This document shows positions 1-9,540 of a DNA stretch of 32,046 nt, piece after piece. The notes under the pieces were generated by a model, which was not told where the DNA came from, made no database searches, and worked only from the letters and a program-made list of their open reading frames with translations. Within the stretch, counting starts at the first letter, position 1; every line of letters starts with the position of its first letter. Position numbers and translations under genes: made by a program. Source of the DNA: an uncultured bacterium (GTDB lineage: Bacteria > Patescibacteriota > Minisyncoccia > Phycocordibacterales > CAIZLB01); contig CAJBHC010000064.1 of assembly GCA_903952785.1 (NCBI GenBank), positions 1 through 32,046 on the forward strand, given 5' to 3'.

Positions 1-1
1 C

Positions 2-172
2 GACGCTGGAGATGAGGAAGCTCAAATGGCAGATCAAGAATATGTTGAAGCAATGGAATATGGTATGCCTCCAGCATTTGGATTTGGAATTTCAGAGCGT
101 CTATTCAGCTTTTTGGAAGGCAAATCAGTGAGGGAGTGTCAGGCGTTTCCATTGATGAGGAAGAGGGAGTAG
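2..172 (+). CDS. lysS: Class II lysyl-tRNA synthetase, C-terminal fragment (5' truncated by window edge)
   Basis: Frame 2 reads DAGDEEAQMADQEYVEAMEYGMPPAFGFGISERLFSFLEGKSVRECQAFPLMRKRE*; the EYGMPP..GFGI.ERL...FPLMR block is a class II aaRS motif 3 like that of LysS. Confidence 0.75.
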   Translation, partial: DAGDEEAQMADQEYVEAMEYGMPPAFGFGISERLFSFLEGKSVRECQAFPLMRKRE

Positions 173-330
173 TTCATATTAAATTTATTATGCGCGCGAA
201 ACATATATCAACAAGTAAAACAAGAAGGAGATTGGCTATCCGCGCTACTTGGGATAAAGAGGTCAAGGTGGCATTAAAAACCAAGGGATTTAAGTCTGTT
301 AATTCTGCAATAAAACACGCATTGAAATAG
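136..330 (+). CDS. Small basic hypothetical protein (GTG start overlaps lysS; internal ATG at 190 possible)
   Basis: ORF track only; no recognised family. Confidence 0.25.
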   Translation: MSGVSIDEEEGVVHIKFIMRAKHISTSKTRRRLAIRATWDKEVKVALKTKGFKSVNSAIKHALK

Positions 331-378
331 ATGTCAGATGTTTTGTAATAAGTTCCAATAAAAGGTTACGTGGAACTG

Positions 379-512
379 TAAAATCCTATAATTCCTACTC
401 TCAGGGAAACTTGCGAACTGCAGTGAGCAGATGATTTCCGTTCCCCATAAGGAAATCACGTTTTCAGCAGAAAAATGGCGTGTTCCCTGAGGGTAAGAAT
501 TATGGAATTTTA
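379..512. repeat. Hairpin element copy 1: 30-nt imperfect inverted-repeat arms (379-408 / 483-512) around 74-nt core (409-482)
   Basis: Arms complementary except 4 positions; core is 68/74 identical to 22696-22769. Confidence 0.85.
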
Positions 513-535
513 GTGTTTGTATGTAAGCTTTTAAA

Positions 536-544
536 TGCTATAAT
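536..544 (+). promoter_or_regulatory. Extended -10 promoter (TGCTATAAT) of murG, probably leaderless
   Basis: TGCTATAAT 8 nt before ATG 553; TTGTAT -35-like at 517. Confidence 0.7.
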
Positions 545-552
545 CTATACAT

Positions 553-1695
553 ATGAAGATATTGCTTACAGGAGGTGGCACAGGAGGCCATTTTTACCCA
601 CTCATAGCGGTTGCCGAGGAAATTCGTGAGGTAACTCATAGAGAGAAAATTCTTGCGCCAAAGATATATTATATGGCTAATTCGCCATATAATTCTAAAG
701 TTCTGTTTGATCAAGAAATTGAATTTGTGCATGTTTCTGCTGGAAAAAAAAGGATTAACCCTCAAGGAATTTCTAAGCTTTTAAACTTAATAGATGTCTT
801 TAAAATGGGCTTTGGTATTATGACCGCTGTCATAAAAATGTACTTCATAATGCCAGATGTTATCTTCGCCAAGGGAGGCTTTGTAAGTTACCCAGCACTT
901 TGCGCGGGAAAGTTTTTCAAGATTCCAATAATAATTCATGAATCAGATAGCGTCCCAGGAAGGGTTAGCAAATGGGCAGGTAAGTTTGCTACTAAAGTTG
1001 CAGTCTCATATAAAGAAGCATCCGTGTTTTTTGATGAAAAAAAAGTAGCGTATACAGGTAATCCTGTTAGAACTGAGATCAGTCAGATACTTTCACACGG
1101 CGCTGGCGAATATTTAGGACTTGAAGAAAATGTCCCTGTAATATTTGTAACAGGAGGATCTTCAGGTGCAAAGATAATTAACAACATTATTCTTGAAGCC
1201 TTACCAAGACTCGTAGAAAAATATCAGGTAATCCACCAAACAGGGAAATTGAATTTTCAAGAAGTATCAAGATCTGCTGATGTAATATTGGAAAATAATC
1301 CTCACAAAAATAGATATAAACCATATGATTATTTAAATGCGCTTTCAATGAGGATGTCAGCAGGTGCCGCTAGCGTTATAATTTCTCGTGGAGGATCTCA
1401 AATATTTGAAATTGCTCTATGGGAAATTCCAGCAATCATAATTCCAATTACAGATTCAAATGGCGATCATCAACGTAAAAATGCATACAACTTCGCAAGA
1501 AGTGGAGGCTGTGTGGTTGTAGAGGAAGCTAATTTGAATACAGAAATTATTCTAAATGAAGTAGATAGAATCGTCACAAATACACATGTTAGAGGAAAAA
1601 TGATAGAAGGGATGAAGGAATTTAGAAGACCAGACGCGGCAGAGTTAATTGCAAAAGAAGTTTTAAAAATTGCATTAGGTCATGAAATACAATAA
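553..1695 (+). CDS. murG: UDP-N-acetylglucosamine--N-acetylmuramyl-(pentapeptide) pyrophosphoryl-undecaprenol N-acetylglucosamine transferase
   Basis: MKILLTGGGTGGHFYPLIAVAEE..., HESDSVPGRVSKWAGKFATKVAVSY, YTGNPVR, ISRGGSQIFEIA motifs. Confidence 0.97.
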   Translation: MKILLTGGGTGGHFYPLIAVAEEIREVTHREKILAPKIYYMANSPYNSKVLFDQEIEFVHVSAGKKRINPQGISKLLNLIDVFKMGFGIMTAVIKMYFIMPDVIFAKGGFVSYPALCAGKFFKIPIIIHESDSVPGRVSKWAGKFATKVAVSYKEASVFFDEKKVAYTGNPVRTEISQILSHGAGEYLGLEENVPVIFVTGGSSGAKIINNIILEALPRLVEKYQVIHQTGKLNFQEVSRSADVILENNPHKNRYKPYDYLNALSMRMSAGAASVIISRGGSQIFEIALWEIPAIIIPITDSNGDHQRKNAYNFARSGGCVVVEEANLNTEIILNEVDRIVTNTHVRGKMIEGMKEFRRPDAAELIAKEVLKIALGHEIQ

Positions 1696-1722
1696 TCGAT
1701 TTAAATATTAAAAAAATATAAA

Positions 1723-3144
1723 ATGAATAATCCAGAGAATAAAGAACAAATAATAACAAGATTTGCCCCATCACCAACGGGATATCTTCATGCTGGAAAC
1801 TACAGAACTGCGCTTTACGCATATTTTGTAGCAAGAAAAAACGGTGGAAAGTTCTTGCTTAGAATTGAAGACACAGACCGAGAAAGAAGTGAGAAACAGT
1901 ATGAGGCTAACATTTTTGAAACACTTGAGTGGCTAGGGTTGGAGTTTGATGGAATGGAGAGACAATCTGATAGAGTTGCAAACCACAAAGCTTATTTGGA
2001 AAAATTAATTAAAGAAGATAAAGCATATATTTCAAAAGAAACTCCCGTTAAAGAAGGGGACAGGGCTGAGGTTATAAGATTCAGAAATCCAAATAAAGTT
2101 GTAACTTTCACGGATCTAGTTCGTGGAGAAATATCAGTTGACACAACAGATTTGGGAGATTTTGTAATAGCAAAAAGTATTGATGATCCAGTTTTCCACC
2201 TAGCGGTTGTTGTTGATGATTATGAAATGGGAGTTAACCACGTTATAAGAGGTGAGGACCACATACCAAATACACCCAGGCACATATTAATTATGGAAGC
2301 AGTTGGAGCTCCAATTCCAAAATTTGCGCACCTTCCAATTGTACTTGCACAAGACAGAACAAAACTTTCAAAAAGAAAGGGGGCTCTTCCTTTGACTGAT
2401 TATAGAGACAGAGGATATTTACCAGAAGCGATGATAAATTACATGGCAATGATTGGTTGGAACCCAGGAGGGGAGCAAGATATTTTTACAAAAGATGAAA
2501 TCATAGATCTTTTCGATATAACTAAAGTTCAAAAAGGTGGAGGAATTTTTGATGATGTAAAACTAAAATGGGTAAATAGGGAACACATGCTTAAACTTTC
2601 CCCAGAAGAATACAAGAAAAATCTTGAAACATTTATGCCAGAGCATCTCTCTACACTTGACACTTATAAACCAAGAATTGATTCAGTGTGCACTATAGTT
2701 AGAGATAGATTGGAATATTTTAAACAAATTCAAGAAATGTACGATGAGGGTGATATTGAATATTTCTTTGTAGCACCACTCTATGATGCGGATATTCTTT
2801 TGTGCTCCGAGAAGATGAGAAAAGGTAAGGATTTAACACACGCTGGTTTAGCAAAAATTTTAGCAACATGCAAATTAGAATTAGAAAAACTTCCAGAAGA
2901 AAAGGGTGAATTTGTAGAGGGCGGGGAAGTAAAGTGGAATAAGGAATCGGTAAAGAATGTTCTATGGCCAATTGCAGAATCAGAAGGTAGGGGAATAGTA
3001 CTTTGGGCAGTTAGGGTTGCTCTATCTGGCAAAGAGAAGTCCCCTGATCCATTTATTCTTGCGGAGACAATCGGAAGAGATGAAACTTTAGCAAGAATAC
3101 AGAGAGCGGAAACATTTTTAAAGGAGAAGACCATAGTCTCATAA
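1723..3144 (+). CDS. gltX: Glutamyl-tRNA synthetase
   Basis: RFAPSPTGYLHAGNYRTALYAYF, LLRIEDTDRERS, KLSKRKG signature motifs. Confidence 0.97.
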   Translation: MNNPENKEQIITRFAPSPTGYLHAGNYRTALYAYFVARKNGGKFLLRIEDTDRERSEKQYEANIFETLEWLGLEFDGMERQSDRVANHKAYLEKLIKEDKAYISKETPVKEGDRAEVIRFRNPNKVVTFTDLVRGEISVDTTDLGDFVIAKSIDDPVFHLAVVVDDYEMGVNHVIRGEDHIPNTPRHILIMEAVGAPIPKFAHLPIVLAQDRTKLSKRKGALPLTDYRDRGYLPEAMINYMAMIGWNPGGEQDIFTKDEIIDLFDITKVQKGGGIFDDVKLKWVNREHMLKLSPEEYKKNLETFMPEHLSTLDTYKPRIDSVCTIVRDRLEYFKQIQEMYDEGDIEYFFVAPLYDADILLCSEKMRKGKDLTHAGLAKILATCKLELEKLPEEKGEFVEGGEVKWNKESVKNVLWPIAESEGRGIVLWAVRVALSGKEKSPDPFILAETIGRDETLARIQRAETFLKEKTIVS

Positions 3145-3165
3145 TCATAATTACGAAAACAAACA

Positions 3166-4503
3166 ATGAACATTCAAAATATTAGAATAAAAGAAAATAA
3201 ATACTCATTCATAATTAGTGTTTTAACTGTCTTAATTTTAATATTTCAGATGAGTCCAATTGCAATACACAAAGCCTATTCAGCCACAGTTGAAGAATTG
3301 CAAGCAAAGATTGATGAGAAGAACAAAAATATTGAAAATCTGAACAAGGAAATTCAACTTTATGCTGATTTGACAGACAAAACTTCTAAAGAGGCGAAGA
3401 CGCTTCAAAATAAAATTAAATCATTAACTCAGAATGGTAAGATGTTGGATTCTGATATTAAGAAAACAAAGTCTCAAATTGATGTTGCAAACCTAGCCAT
3501 TAAAAAGATTGGAATAAATATTCAAACTTCTGAAAATAAAACGGATCATTATAAAAATGTTATTGAGACAGAGCTTAAGAACATCCAGTTTAAGGAAGAC
3601 TCCTCACTCATAGAAAACATGCTTAGCAAAAGGAATCTCTCAGATGTCTTGGTTGAAATCGATAGCATCAGAAAGGTCAATGAACAATTAGGTAAAGAGA
3701 TTGATTCATTAAAATCAGAAAAAGAAATACTCCTTGAAAATAAAACCAAAAAAGAGGAGACTAAAAAGCAATTAACAACACTACAGTCTGAACTATCAGG
3801 AAAGAAGAAGGTTGTTGAAGAAAATAAGCAAGAGCAATCTCAAATATTAAAGGAAACAAAAAATCAGGAAAAAACATATCAGCAAATACTGGCTCAGCGA
3901 AAAAAAGAAAAAGAGGCGTTAGATAAAGAATTATTTGATTATGAAGCAGCGCTTAAATATACTCTAAATCCATCCCTAATTCCTTCAAAAAACTCTGCTG
4001 CAATGTTTGTTTGGCCATTTGATAAGGTTGTAATTACACAATTGTTTGGAAAGACCTCAGCATCGAAGAGATTATATGTTTCAGGAACTCACAATGGAAT
4101 TGACTTTGGAGCTAAAATTGGAACACCAGTAAAGGCAGTTGCATCAGGGGTTGTTGCGGGTTTTGGAGATACTGATTTAACTTGTAAAGGTGCGTCTTTT
4201 GGACGATGGATCCTAATCAAATTTGATAACGGCCTTGCTGCAACATATGGACACTTATCAGTAATAAGTGTTGTGGATAATCAAAGAGTGGAATCTGGGG
4301 AAATTATTGGGTATTCTGGAAATACAGGATACTCAACGGGGCCGCACCTTCATATGAGCGTATATGATGCTAGCGTAGTGAGTGCTCAAACAAGGCCAAG
4401 TGTTTCTTGCGGTGGTAAAATCTATAGAATGCCGATAGCACCGGTTGGAGCATATCTAGACCCAAGGGTTTACTTTCCCAAGAGCACAGCTTCAAATAAT
4501 TAG
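3166..4503 (+). CDS. Murein hydrolase activator / M23 family peptidase with N-terminal coiled coil
   Basis: Signal peptide, long coiled coil, GTHNGIDFGAKIGTPVKAVASGVV...YGHLS...GNTGYSTGPHLHMSVY (M23 HxxxD / HLH motifs). Confidence 0.93.
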   Translation: MNIQNIRIKENKYSFIISVLTVLILIFQMSPIAIHKAYSATVEELQAKIDEKNKNIENLNKEIQLYADLTDKTSKEAKTLQNKIKSLTQNGKMLDSDIKKTKSQIDVANLAIKKIGINIQTSENKTDHYKNVIETELKNIQFKEDSSLIENMLSKRNLSDVLVEIDSIRKVNEQLGKEIDSLKSEKEILLENKTKKEETKKQLTTLQSELSGKKKVVEENKQEQSQILKETKNQEKTYQQILAQRKKEKEALDKELFDYEAALKYTLNPSLIPSKNSAAMFVWPFDKVVITQLFGKTSASKRLYVSGTHNGIDFGAKIGTPVKAVASGVVAGFGDTDLTCKGASFGRWILIKFDNGLAATYGHLSVISVVDNQRVESGEIIGYSGNTGYSTGPHLHMSVYDASVVSAQTRPSVSCGGKIYRMPIAPVGAYLDPRVYFPKSTASNN

Positions 4504-4580
4504 GCCCGATGATAGTTTGGTTTAGCAAAATTATTTAATGGATGATATAATTAAAGTAATAAAATATTCTAAATAATCTT

Positions 4581-4829
4581 ATGAAAAATATTCAAATCAA
4601 CCCAAATAAAAACGATTTAAACGCCATAGGAAAAAAAGGTTTTATAGAAATAATAGTTGTAATTATTGTTGCTCTTGTGTTGTTAAATCTTTTAGGAATT
4701 GACCTGAAGGCCATCTTAGCCAAGGAGTCAGTAAAGCAATTCTTTGCATATGTTAAAGATATGATGATTCTGGTTTGGAATGATTTAAAATTGATTGTTG
4801 ATTTTATAAAAAATTTAGCCAATAACTAA
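4581..4829 (+). CDS. Small single-pass membrane protein, hypothetical
   Basis: One strong TM segment (IEIIVVIIVALVLLNLL); AT-rich, in line after M23 gene. Confidence 0.6.
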   Translation: MKNIQINPNKNDLNAIGKKGFIEIIVVIIVALVLLNLLGIDLKAILAKESVKQFFAYVKDMMILVWNDLKLIVDFIKNLANN

Positions 4830-5038
4830 TTTGCAGGTATTATTTAAATAATTATAGCTTAGACACTAATTTCAGTATTATCATAAAAATCACAAATATT
4901 GGCAAATTTTGACGTCACAGAATCGCTCTACAGGCTCGGGAAAATATTTAGATGAGTATTTGTATCTTGGAAAATAACTCAGAATAGCTTCTGTAGATCA
5001 TACGGTATGAAATTAGAATTGAAAAGCGGGGAATGGAA

Positions 5039-5084
5039 AAGCGCTACAGGAATCCTTGTTTAAGGGATAAAGCCCGTAGCGCTT
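5039..5084 (-). terminator. Hairpin terminator downstream of 5108-5584
   Basis: AAGCGCTAC ... GTAGCGCTT arms. Confidence 0.65.
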
Positions 5085-5107
5085 AAAGTTAGACAAAGCC
5101 GATTCTC

Positions 5108-5584
5108 TTAGTCTTGATGCGTCGCCGCATGGTTGACAGCCTTCCAGTAAGTATCTCCAACCGCCTCTTGCATATTTTCCAGAGCACAGGCAATGAGAGA
5201 ATCAATGTCAAACCTAGCATGAGGCTGATCAACTTTGGATTGATATAGATCGTTAAGCCAGATCAAAACCTGAGCAAAGTGACCATATTCAGACACGATC
5301 AAATCTGAACAACCTGAAGAGCTTTTTTGGATTGATCTCCGAACCCAATCCACCAGCAAAACCCAGCGATTGTTTCTTTGCCATGGTGAATTGCTTTTAG
5401 ACCATGACGGCCCGCCACCTTCATGGTGACAAATAATTTCCGCTGCACCGGGATTCTTGGCGATAAGATCCATTGCTGCTAAGCCGTAAGCGACAAGGAT
5501 CATCTCCTGGCTAACTTTGGTGAATTGACGCCATAGTTCAATCGTCTTCAACTTTTTTTCTTGATCAATTAATCTTTCCTTCAT
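5108..5584 (-). CDS. Orphan hypothetical protein, 158 aa
   Basis: Intact ORF with downstream hairpin; no family recognised. Confidence 0.65.
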   Translation of the reverse strand: MKERLIDQEKKLKTIELWRQFTKVSQEMILVAYGLAAMDLIAKNPGAAEIICHHEGGGPSWSKSNSPWQRNNRWVLLVDWVRRSIQKSSSGCSDLIVSEYGHFAQVLIWLNDLYQSKVDQPHARFDIDSLIACALENMQEAVGDTYWKAVNHAATHQD

Positions 5585-5847
5585 AACTGAATTAATTTTG
5601 TATTTTAGATTATTCTTAGCCTAGTCTGATTTTACGAAATAAGAGGGAAGTGGCCACCTAGCCAAATCCATTGATTCCCAAAACCTGTTCTAAGCTAGAA
5701 TTTCAAAAACCACTCATATCTAAGTCCGGGGAAAATGATATACCAAAAACTTCTCCTGGTCAAAGAAAAGGATACTTAGCTCAACTAATACACAAAAGCT
5801 AAGCCAGAATCTAAATTACAGCCGAGGTAGCAACGGCCCTTATTTAT

Positions 5848-5891
5848 ATATAGGCATGTCGCAAAAGATATATTGTGCGACGTGCCTATAT
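5848..5891. repeat. 16-bp inverted repeat (stem-loop, 12-nt loop)
   Basis: ATATAGGCATGTCGCA / TGCGACGTGCCTATAT; one T.G wobble. Confidence 0.8.
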
Positions 5892-5938
5892 TCTTAAACC
5901 CCGTTTCCCCGCATCTATTAAGGCCAGCTAATTGATTA

Positions 5939-6041
5939 CGCCAAATTTGGATTTGAATTTCAAATCTGCCGGACTCACCTACCTTTCTAAACCCGTGATG
6001 AAATTTATTTTGATTTAATTATTCAAATTTGAAATTTGGCG
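5939..6041. repeat. Imperfect AT-rich inverted repeat (5939-5960 / 6021-6041)
   Basis: CGCCAAATTTggATTTGAAT versus ATTCAAATTTGAAATTTGGCG. Confidence 0.45.
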
Positions 6042-6154
6042 AATTTTGAAATTTCTAGAGTCTGGAATTTTAGAACCATCTCCCCCACTATTTATACGTT
6101 TTAACGGACAGGCAAAAAATGAATATAAATTAATTAAAGATTTTGAAAAAGTTT

Positions 6155-6184
6155 AGCGCGGCAGGGATTGATCCCTGCCGCGCT
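6155..6184 (-). terminator. Perfect 14-bp hairpin downstream of 6213-7121
   Basis: AGCGCGGCAGGGAT-TG-ATCCCTGCCGCGCT. Confidence 0.8.
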
Positions 6185-6212
6185 TGTTTAGATACCAACT
6201 GAAGGTCTTCTT

Positions 6213-7121
6213 CTAAAGCAGACCCAGGCGTTCCATGTCAATACCATACTTGACCCCAACCGCATGGCCTGCACCTTTGTATAGCTGATTGAGACTGAGG
6301 TTTATCAGCAAACAGAAGTTTTCAGCAACCTCGAATAGTTCTGTCAGCCTACTTCTGGTCAAAATCATCTCCGCTTCAAGTGCGTCCTTCTTCGAGGCAG
6401 CGACAGGATACTGTTCAATCGCCCTAGTTGAAGTGGGCCACTCTGCACCAATGAAATCAAATTTCGCAAAAGTGCAATCTTCGACGAGTATTCGATTTTC
6501 AACCATCTTTTGCTTTAGCCATGACGGGCTCATGCGCAAAATGAGTTCGCACTCCTTCACGGTGAAGGCTAATACCGCCAACCGATCACGCACGATGCGG
6601 CTAAATCGTTCAACAGGATTGAATGTAGGATATCCATGAGCTTCCTGGTACTCGCCAGTGGTTGTAGCCAAGTGGTAGATATCCTTCTCCGTTACTTCAT
6701 CTGAATTTAGCACCACTCTTAGTAGCACCATGACGCTGGACAAGAAACGATTTGACTCGCCCCAAAATCCAAATACAGAGCGAGCTTCCTTCAAGTACCA
6801 ATGCAATCCGACAATATAAACCATACTACTTGCCAGGACGCCCAACACACACAGTGCGTAAAATAAAATATCGGCCTGAATACTGGTGTGTGGATTTACT
6901 ATTCCCTTACAATGCTCATTCACGTACATCAGGGATGAGCTACACACCGATATAAACGCCAAGAAATAAACTATACTAAGGACTTTGTACAACAAAGTAC
7001 TCGCAATTGGGCCAAACGCATTAGGCTTCTGTTTTTTATACTGGTGGCTGTAACGCCAATTTTGTGGAAGCCAACTTAAGTGTCTGTTGAGTCTAAACGC
7101 AATCAATGTTCTAGTTTTCAT
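6213..7121 (-). CDS. Orphan membrane protein, two N-terminal TM segments
   Basis: ORF 6213-7196; ATG at 7121 (MKTRTL...) preferred because AGAGAGACAA lies 4 nt upstream. Confidence 0.65.
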   Translation of the reverse strand: MKTRTLIAFRLNRHLSWLPQNWRYSHQYKKQKPNAFGPIASTLLYKVLSIVYFLAFISVCSSSLMYVNEHCKGIVNPHTSIQADILFYALCVLGVLASSMVYIVGLHWYLKEARSVFGFWGESNRFLSSVMVLLRVVLNSDEVTEKDIYHLATTTGEYQEAHGYPTFNPVERFSRIVRDRLAVLAFTVKECELILRMSPSWLKQKMVENRILVEDCTFAKFDFIGAEWPTSTRAIEQYPVAASKKDALEAEMILTRSRLTELFEVAENFCLLINLSLNQLYKGAGHAVGVKYGIDMERLGLL

Positions 7122-7254
7122 TTTTTTGTCTCTCTTCCCCGAAGTTGAATTATTTAACAAGAGGGCTACTAACCCAGCTCTACTCAGGCTACTCACCTAA
7201 CGCAGAGGGGACTTGAAATAATAGACGAGAGATCGGGAGGTCGCTAATCTGTGT

Positions 7255-7303
7255 ATTATAGTAGAACAAAATCTTGAAAAGTCAACGCCGCGCCTTGAAT
7301 TCT
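7255..7303 (-). promoter_or_regulatory. Accessory-class promoter with upstream AGAATTCAAG box
   Basis: Minus strand: AGAATTCAAG (7294-7303), TTGACT (7280-7285), TATAAT (7255-7260); spacer 19. Confidence 0.6.
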
Positions 7304-7620
7304 AACCTAAAACACAGAACCTCGAACACTACATAGTGGAACCACAGGTCCCTCTATCTAGTCTTCATTAAATTATATATTCCAACACAAGCGTATAAGC
7401 TTCAGGAACCAATACCACCGATGAAATAAATACTAAAATACTGGTAATTAAAATAACCTTAGTCTTATTTACCGTACCAGCGGTACCTAGATTTTGTGTA
7501 TTACGCTGCTTTCTATCTACAAGCTAACTGATTATAGACAATATTAATCTCTAGAGACAAAAATTAAAAACTATAGACATAGGCTGCTTTCCCTCAAATT
7601 GAACCTAGCACAACAAAACA

Positions 7621-7638
7621 CCACCCCTTTCGAGGTGG
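7621..7638 (-). terminator. Terminator hairpin, GAAA tetraloop on minus strand
   Basis: CCACCTC-GAAA-GGGGTGG (minus). Confidence 0.7.
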
Positions 7639-7722
7639 CGCCTTGTTTAGATAGTTTTTAATTCTGTGCAATGAATATTACATATCACTAACGGTAACTT
7701 TGTGGCCACTTATCTCCACTTG

Positions 7723-8388
7723 TTACTTAATATTATCAGCCAGTATTTTATTAGAATTGTTAGACATAGCTTTGGCTACCTCTGACTTTTTCCAACAAGG
7801 AGCTGAGGACTTCCATGGAGTAGTACCTTCTTCATCGTAAAGTAACTTGGCATACGCCAGGTTTCCCTCGACAGAATAGATATCCATCCCCAGTTTCTTA
7901 GCACGCTTTGCGTGGTAATATTCATTAACTTGAGCTATACCAATATCTTGGCTGTTAGCTATTCCTCTAAGTGCAGTACCGTCTGCGTTAAACTGTCTGA
8001 ATCTTGACTCACATTTAACGATCTCTGCCATTATAGGTGTATCCTTGAAATATAATCTAACCTTACTTTCTATTTCTGCGTTTCTATCAAGTTTAATTGT
8101 CTTTGCCTTTGTAGCTTCAACTGCATCATGTATTGATTCTGCTTCTGCTACCTTAACAAGACCAATGGCTCTTGAAGATGTTGCGGTTATTGACGATTGT
8201 GTACTGGTCTCTGTAATTACAGGAGCATCTGTTCCCACCATACCTGAGACAACCATCGCTATACCTATTGTAAGTTGTAAAATAAAGAATCTATTAGGTT
8301 TGTAATGCGCATGTCTTTGTCTGAGTTGGCTATGCGCTTGCACGGAACTTAAAAAGCACATCTCTGTGCTACCCCAATATACTAGCAT
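7723..8388 (-). CDS. Secreted lytic transglycosylase (SLT)-like protein; start uncertain
   Basis: Signal-anchor HYKPNRFFILQLTIGIAMVVSG; C-terminal IMAEIVKCESRFRQFN...GIANSQDIGIAQVNEYYH resembles SLT ESRF/GIxQ motifs. Confidence 0.7.
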   Translation of the reverse strand: MLVYWGSTEMCFLSSVQAHSQLRQRHAHYKPNRFFILQLTIGIAMVVSGMVGTDAPVITETSTQSSITATSSRAIGLVKVAEAESIHDAVEATKAKTIKLDRNAEIESKVRLYFKDTPIMAEIVKCESRFRQFNADGTALRGIANSQDIGIAQVNEYYHAKRAKKLGMDIYSVEGNLAYAKLLYDEEGTTPWKSSAPCWKKSEVAKAMSNNSNKILADNIK

Positions 8389-8535
8389 GACCGGCCAAAT
8401 CTGTCAATCGTTTTTAGGGTACTTTTACCCCCCAAAAAGACCAAAGTAGCCCTATATATAACGATATAATCAATACAATACAGTTGACTATGCGTCAATG
8501 TATGTGTTTTAGTTTTCAGCCTTAGACATAGCCCT

Positions 8536-8574
8536 ATAATGCCAAAAAGACCATTTTGGGTAATTTGGCATTAT
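8536..8574. repeat. 11-bp perfect inverted repeat in 330-nt intergenic region
   Basis: ATAATGCCAAA ... TTTGGCATTAT. Confidence 0.7.
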
Positions 8575-8717
8575 CCACATCCCCTACCCCAGAATACTTG
8601 ACTTTAAAAAATGGCATGGGTTCAGCAAAGTTGGACAAAAGTTATAATAATACGCCCAATATTTGACCCCCTTGTCGAGGTAAAATCGACCAGTATGACT
8701 TTATCTTGTTAAAGCCC

Positions 8718-8954
8718 CTATTCTCTCTTCTTAGCCGGTTTCTTTTTACCTTGCAACAGAATATCGTTCTGAAGGTTCAGTTCCCTCTTAAAGGTCTCGC
8801 TGGCCTTAATTAAGGTGTTTGTGTCACAGTTTAGAACGATATCCGCTGGCTCTTTATATACCCCAAGGAGATATATCAGAAAGCTGAAGTTAAACACCCC
8901 CAAAAGGATGGCTATCAGGAAAACCCAAAAATGTATTGATATTTTGTTCGTCAT
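8718..8954 (-). CDS. Small membrane protein, hypothetical
   Basis: One TM segment, basic C-terminus KKKPAKKRE. Confidence 0.45.
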   Translation of the reverse strand: MTNKISIHFWVFLIAILLGVFNFSFLIYLLGVYKEPADIVLNCDTNTLIKASETFKRELNLQNDILLQGKKKPAKKRE

Positions 8955-9115
8955 AGGTTATACTGATGACCACTTCTCATATGGCACCAGCTGGGATATC
9001 ATCTCATGATCACCCCAAAGAAGTCATAAAGATTTTATAAAGATTTCCCAAAGTTTTAATAAAGTCTCAAAAGGAATGTTTTAAAATCCCAAATAACATA
9101 AAATAAGATAATAAT

Positions 9116-9388
9116 ATGGCAACAAAAAAAGCTGGAGGTTCAGCTAAAAACCTAACCGATTCAAATCCACAATACCTAGGTATAAAACTATACGCAGGTG
9201 AGCGCGCTCAAACTGGTTCAATTATTGTAAGACAAAGAGGAACAAAGATCATGGCTGGCAAAAACGTTGGAGTTGGTAAAGACCACACACTTTACGCTAC
9301 AGCCCCTGGAATTGTTGAGTACTCAACAAAGAGAAAGGTAGACTTTGATAACAAAGTAAGCAAGAAGAAGGTTGCTAATGTTAAGTAG
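9116..9388 (+). CDS. rpmA: 50S ribosomal protein L27
   Basis: [61 protein letters not shown]. Confidence 0.97.
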   Translation: MATKKAGGSAKNLTDSNPQYLGIKLYAGERAQTGSIIVRQRGTKIMAGKNVGVGKDHTLYATAPGIVEYSTKRKVDFDNKVSKKKVANVK

Positions 9389-9438
9389 TCACATAAGCTC
9401 GTCCTCACGCTAACTGGAGTAAGGCTCCAAAGTAAAGC

Positions 9439-9468
9439 AAAACACCCGTCGTAATTGGCGGGTGTTTT
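9439..9468. terminator. Bidirectional terminator between rpmA and CAP gene
   Basis: AAAACACCCGTC-gtaatt-GGCGGGTGTTTT. Confidence 0.85.
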
Positions 9469-9540
9469 GGTGTCACTAAAATATATCGAAAATATATCGC
9501 GAGTTTCAAGAAGTCGGAGATGACTTTAGATGCCGGGGTC

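Noticed and set aside
409-482. Hammerhead ribozyme interpretation of the 74-nt core
   Set aside because: AGATGA and GAAA strings exist but the CUGAUGA...GAAA...UH core arrangement is absent on both strands.
379-512. Integron attC interpretation of the hairpin elements
   Set aside because: No GTTRRRY/RYYYAAC core boxes and no integrase; the conserved part is the centre, not the ends.
538-765. Many opposite-strand ORFs over housekeeping genes (e.g. 538-765, 2720-2971, 2781-3173, 29531-29758)
   Set aside because: Shadow ORFs antisense to confidently assigned genes.
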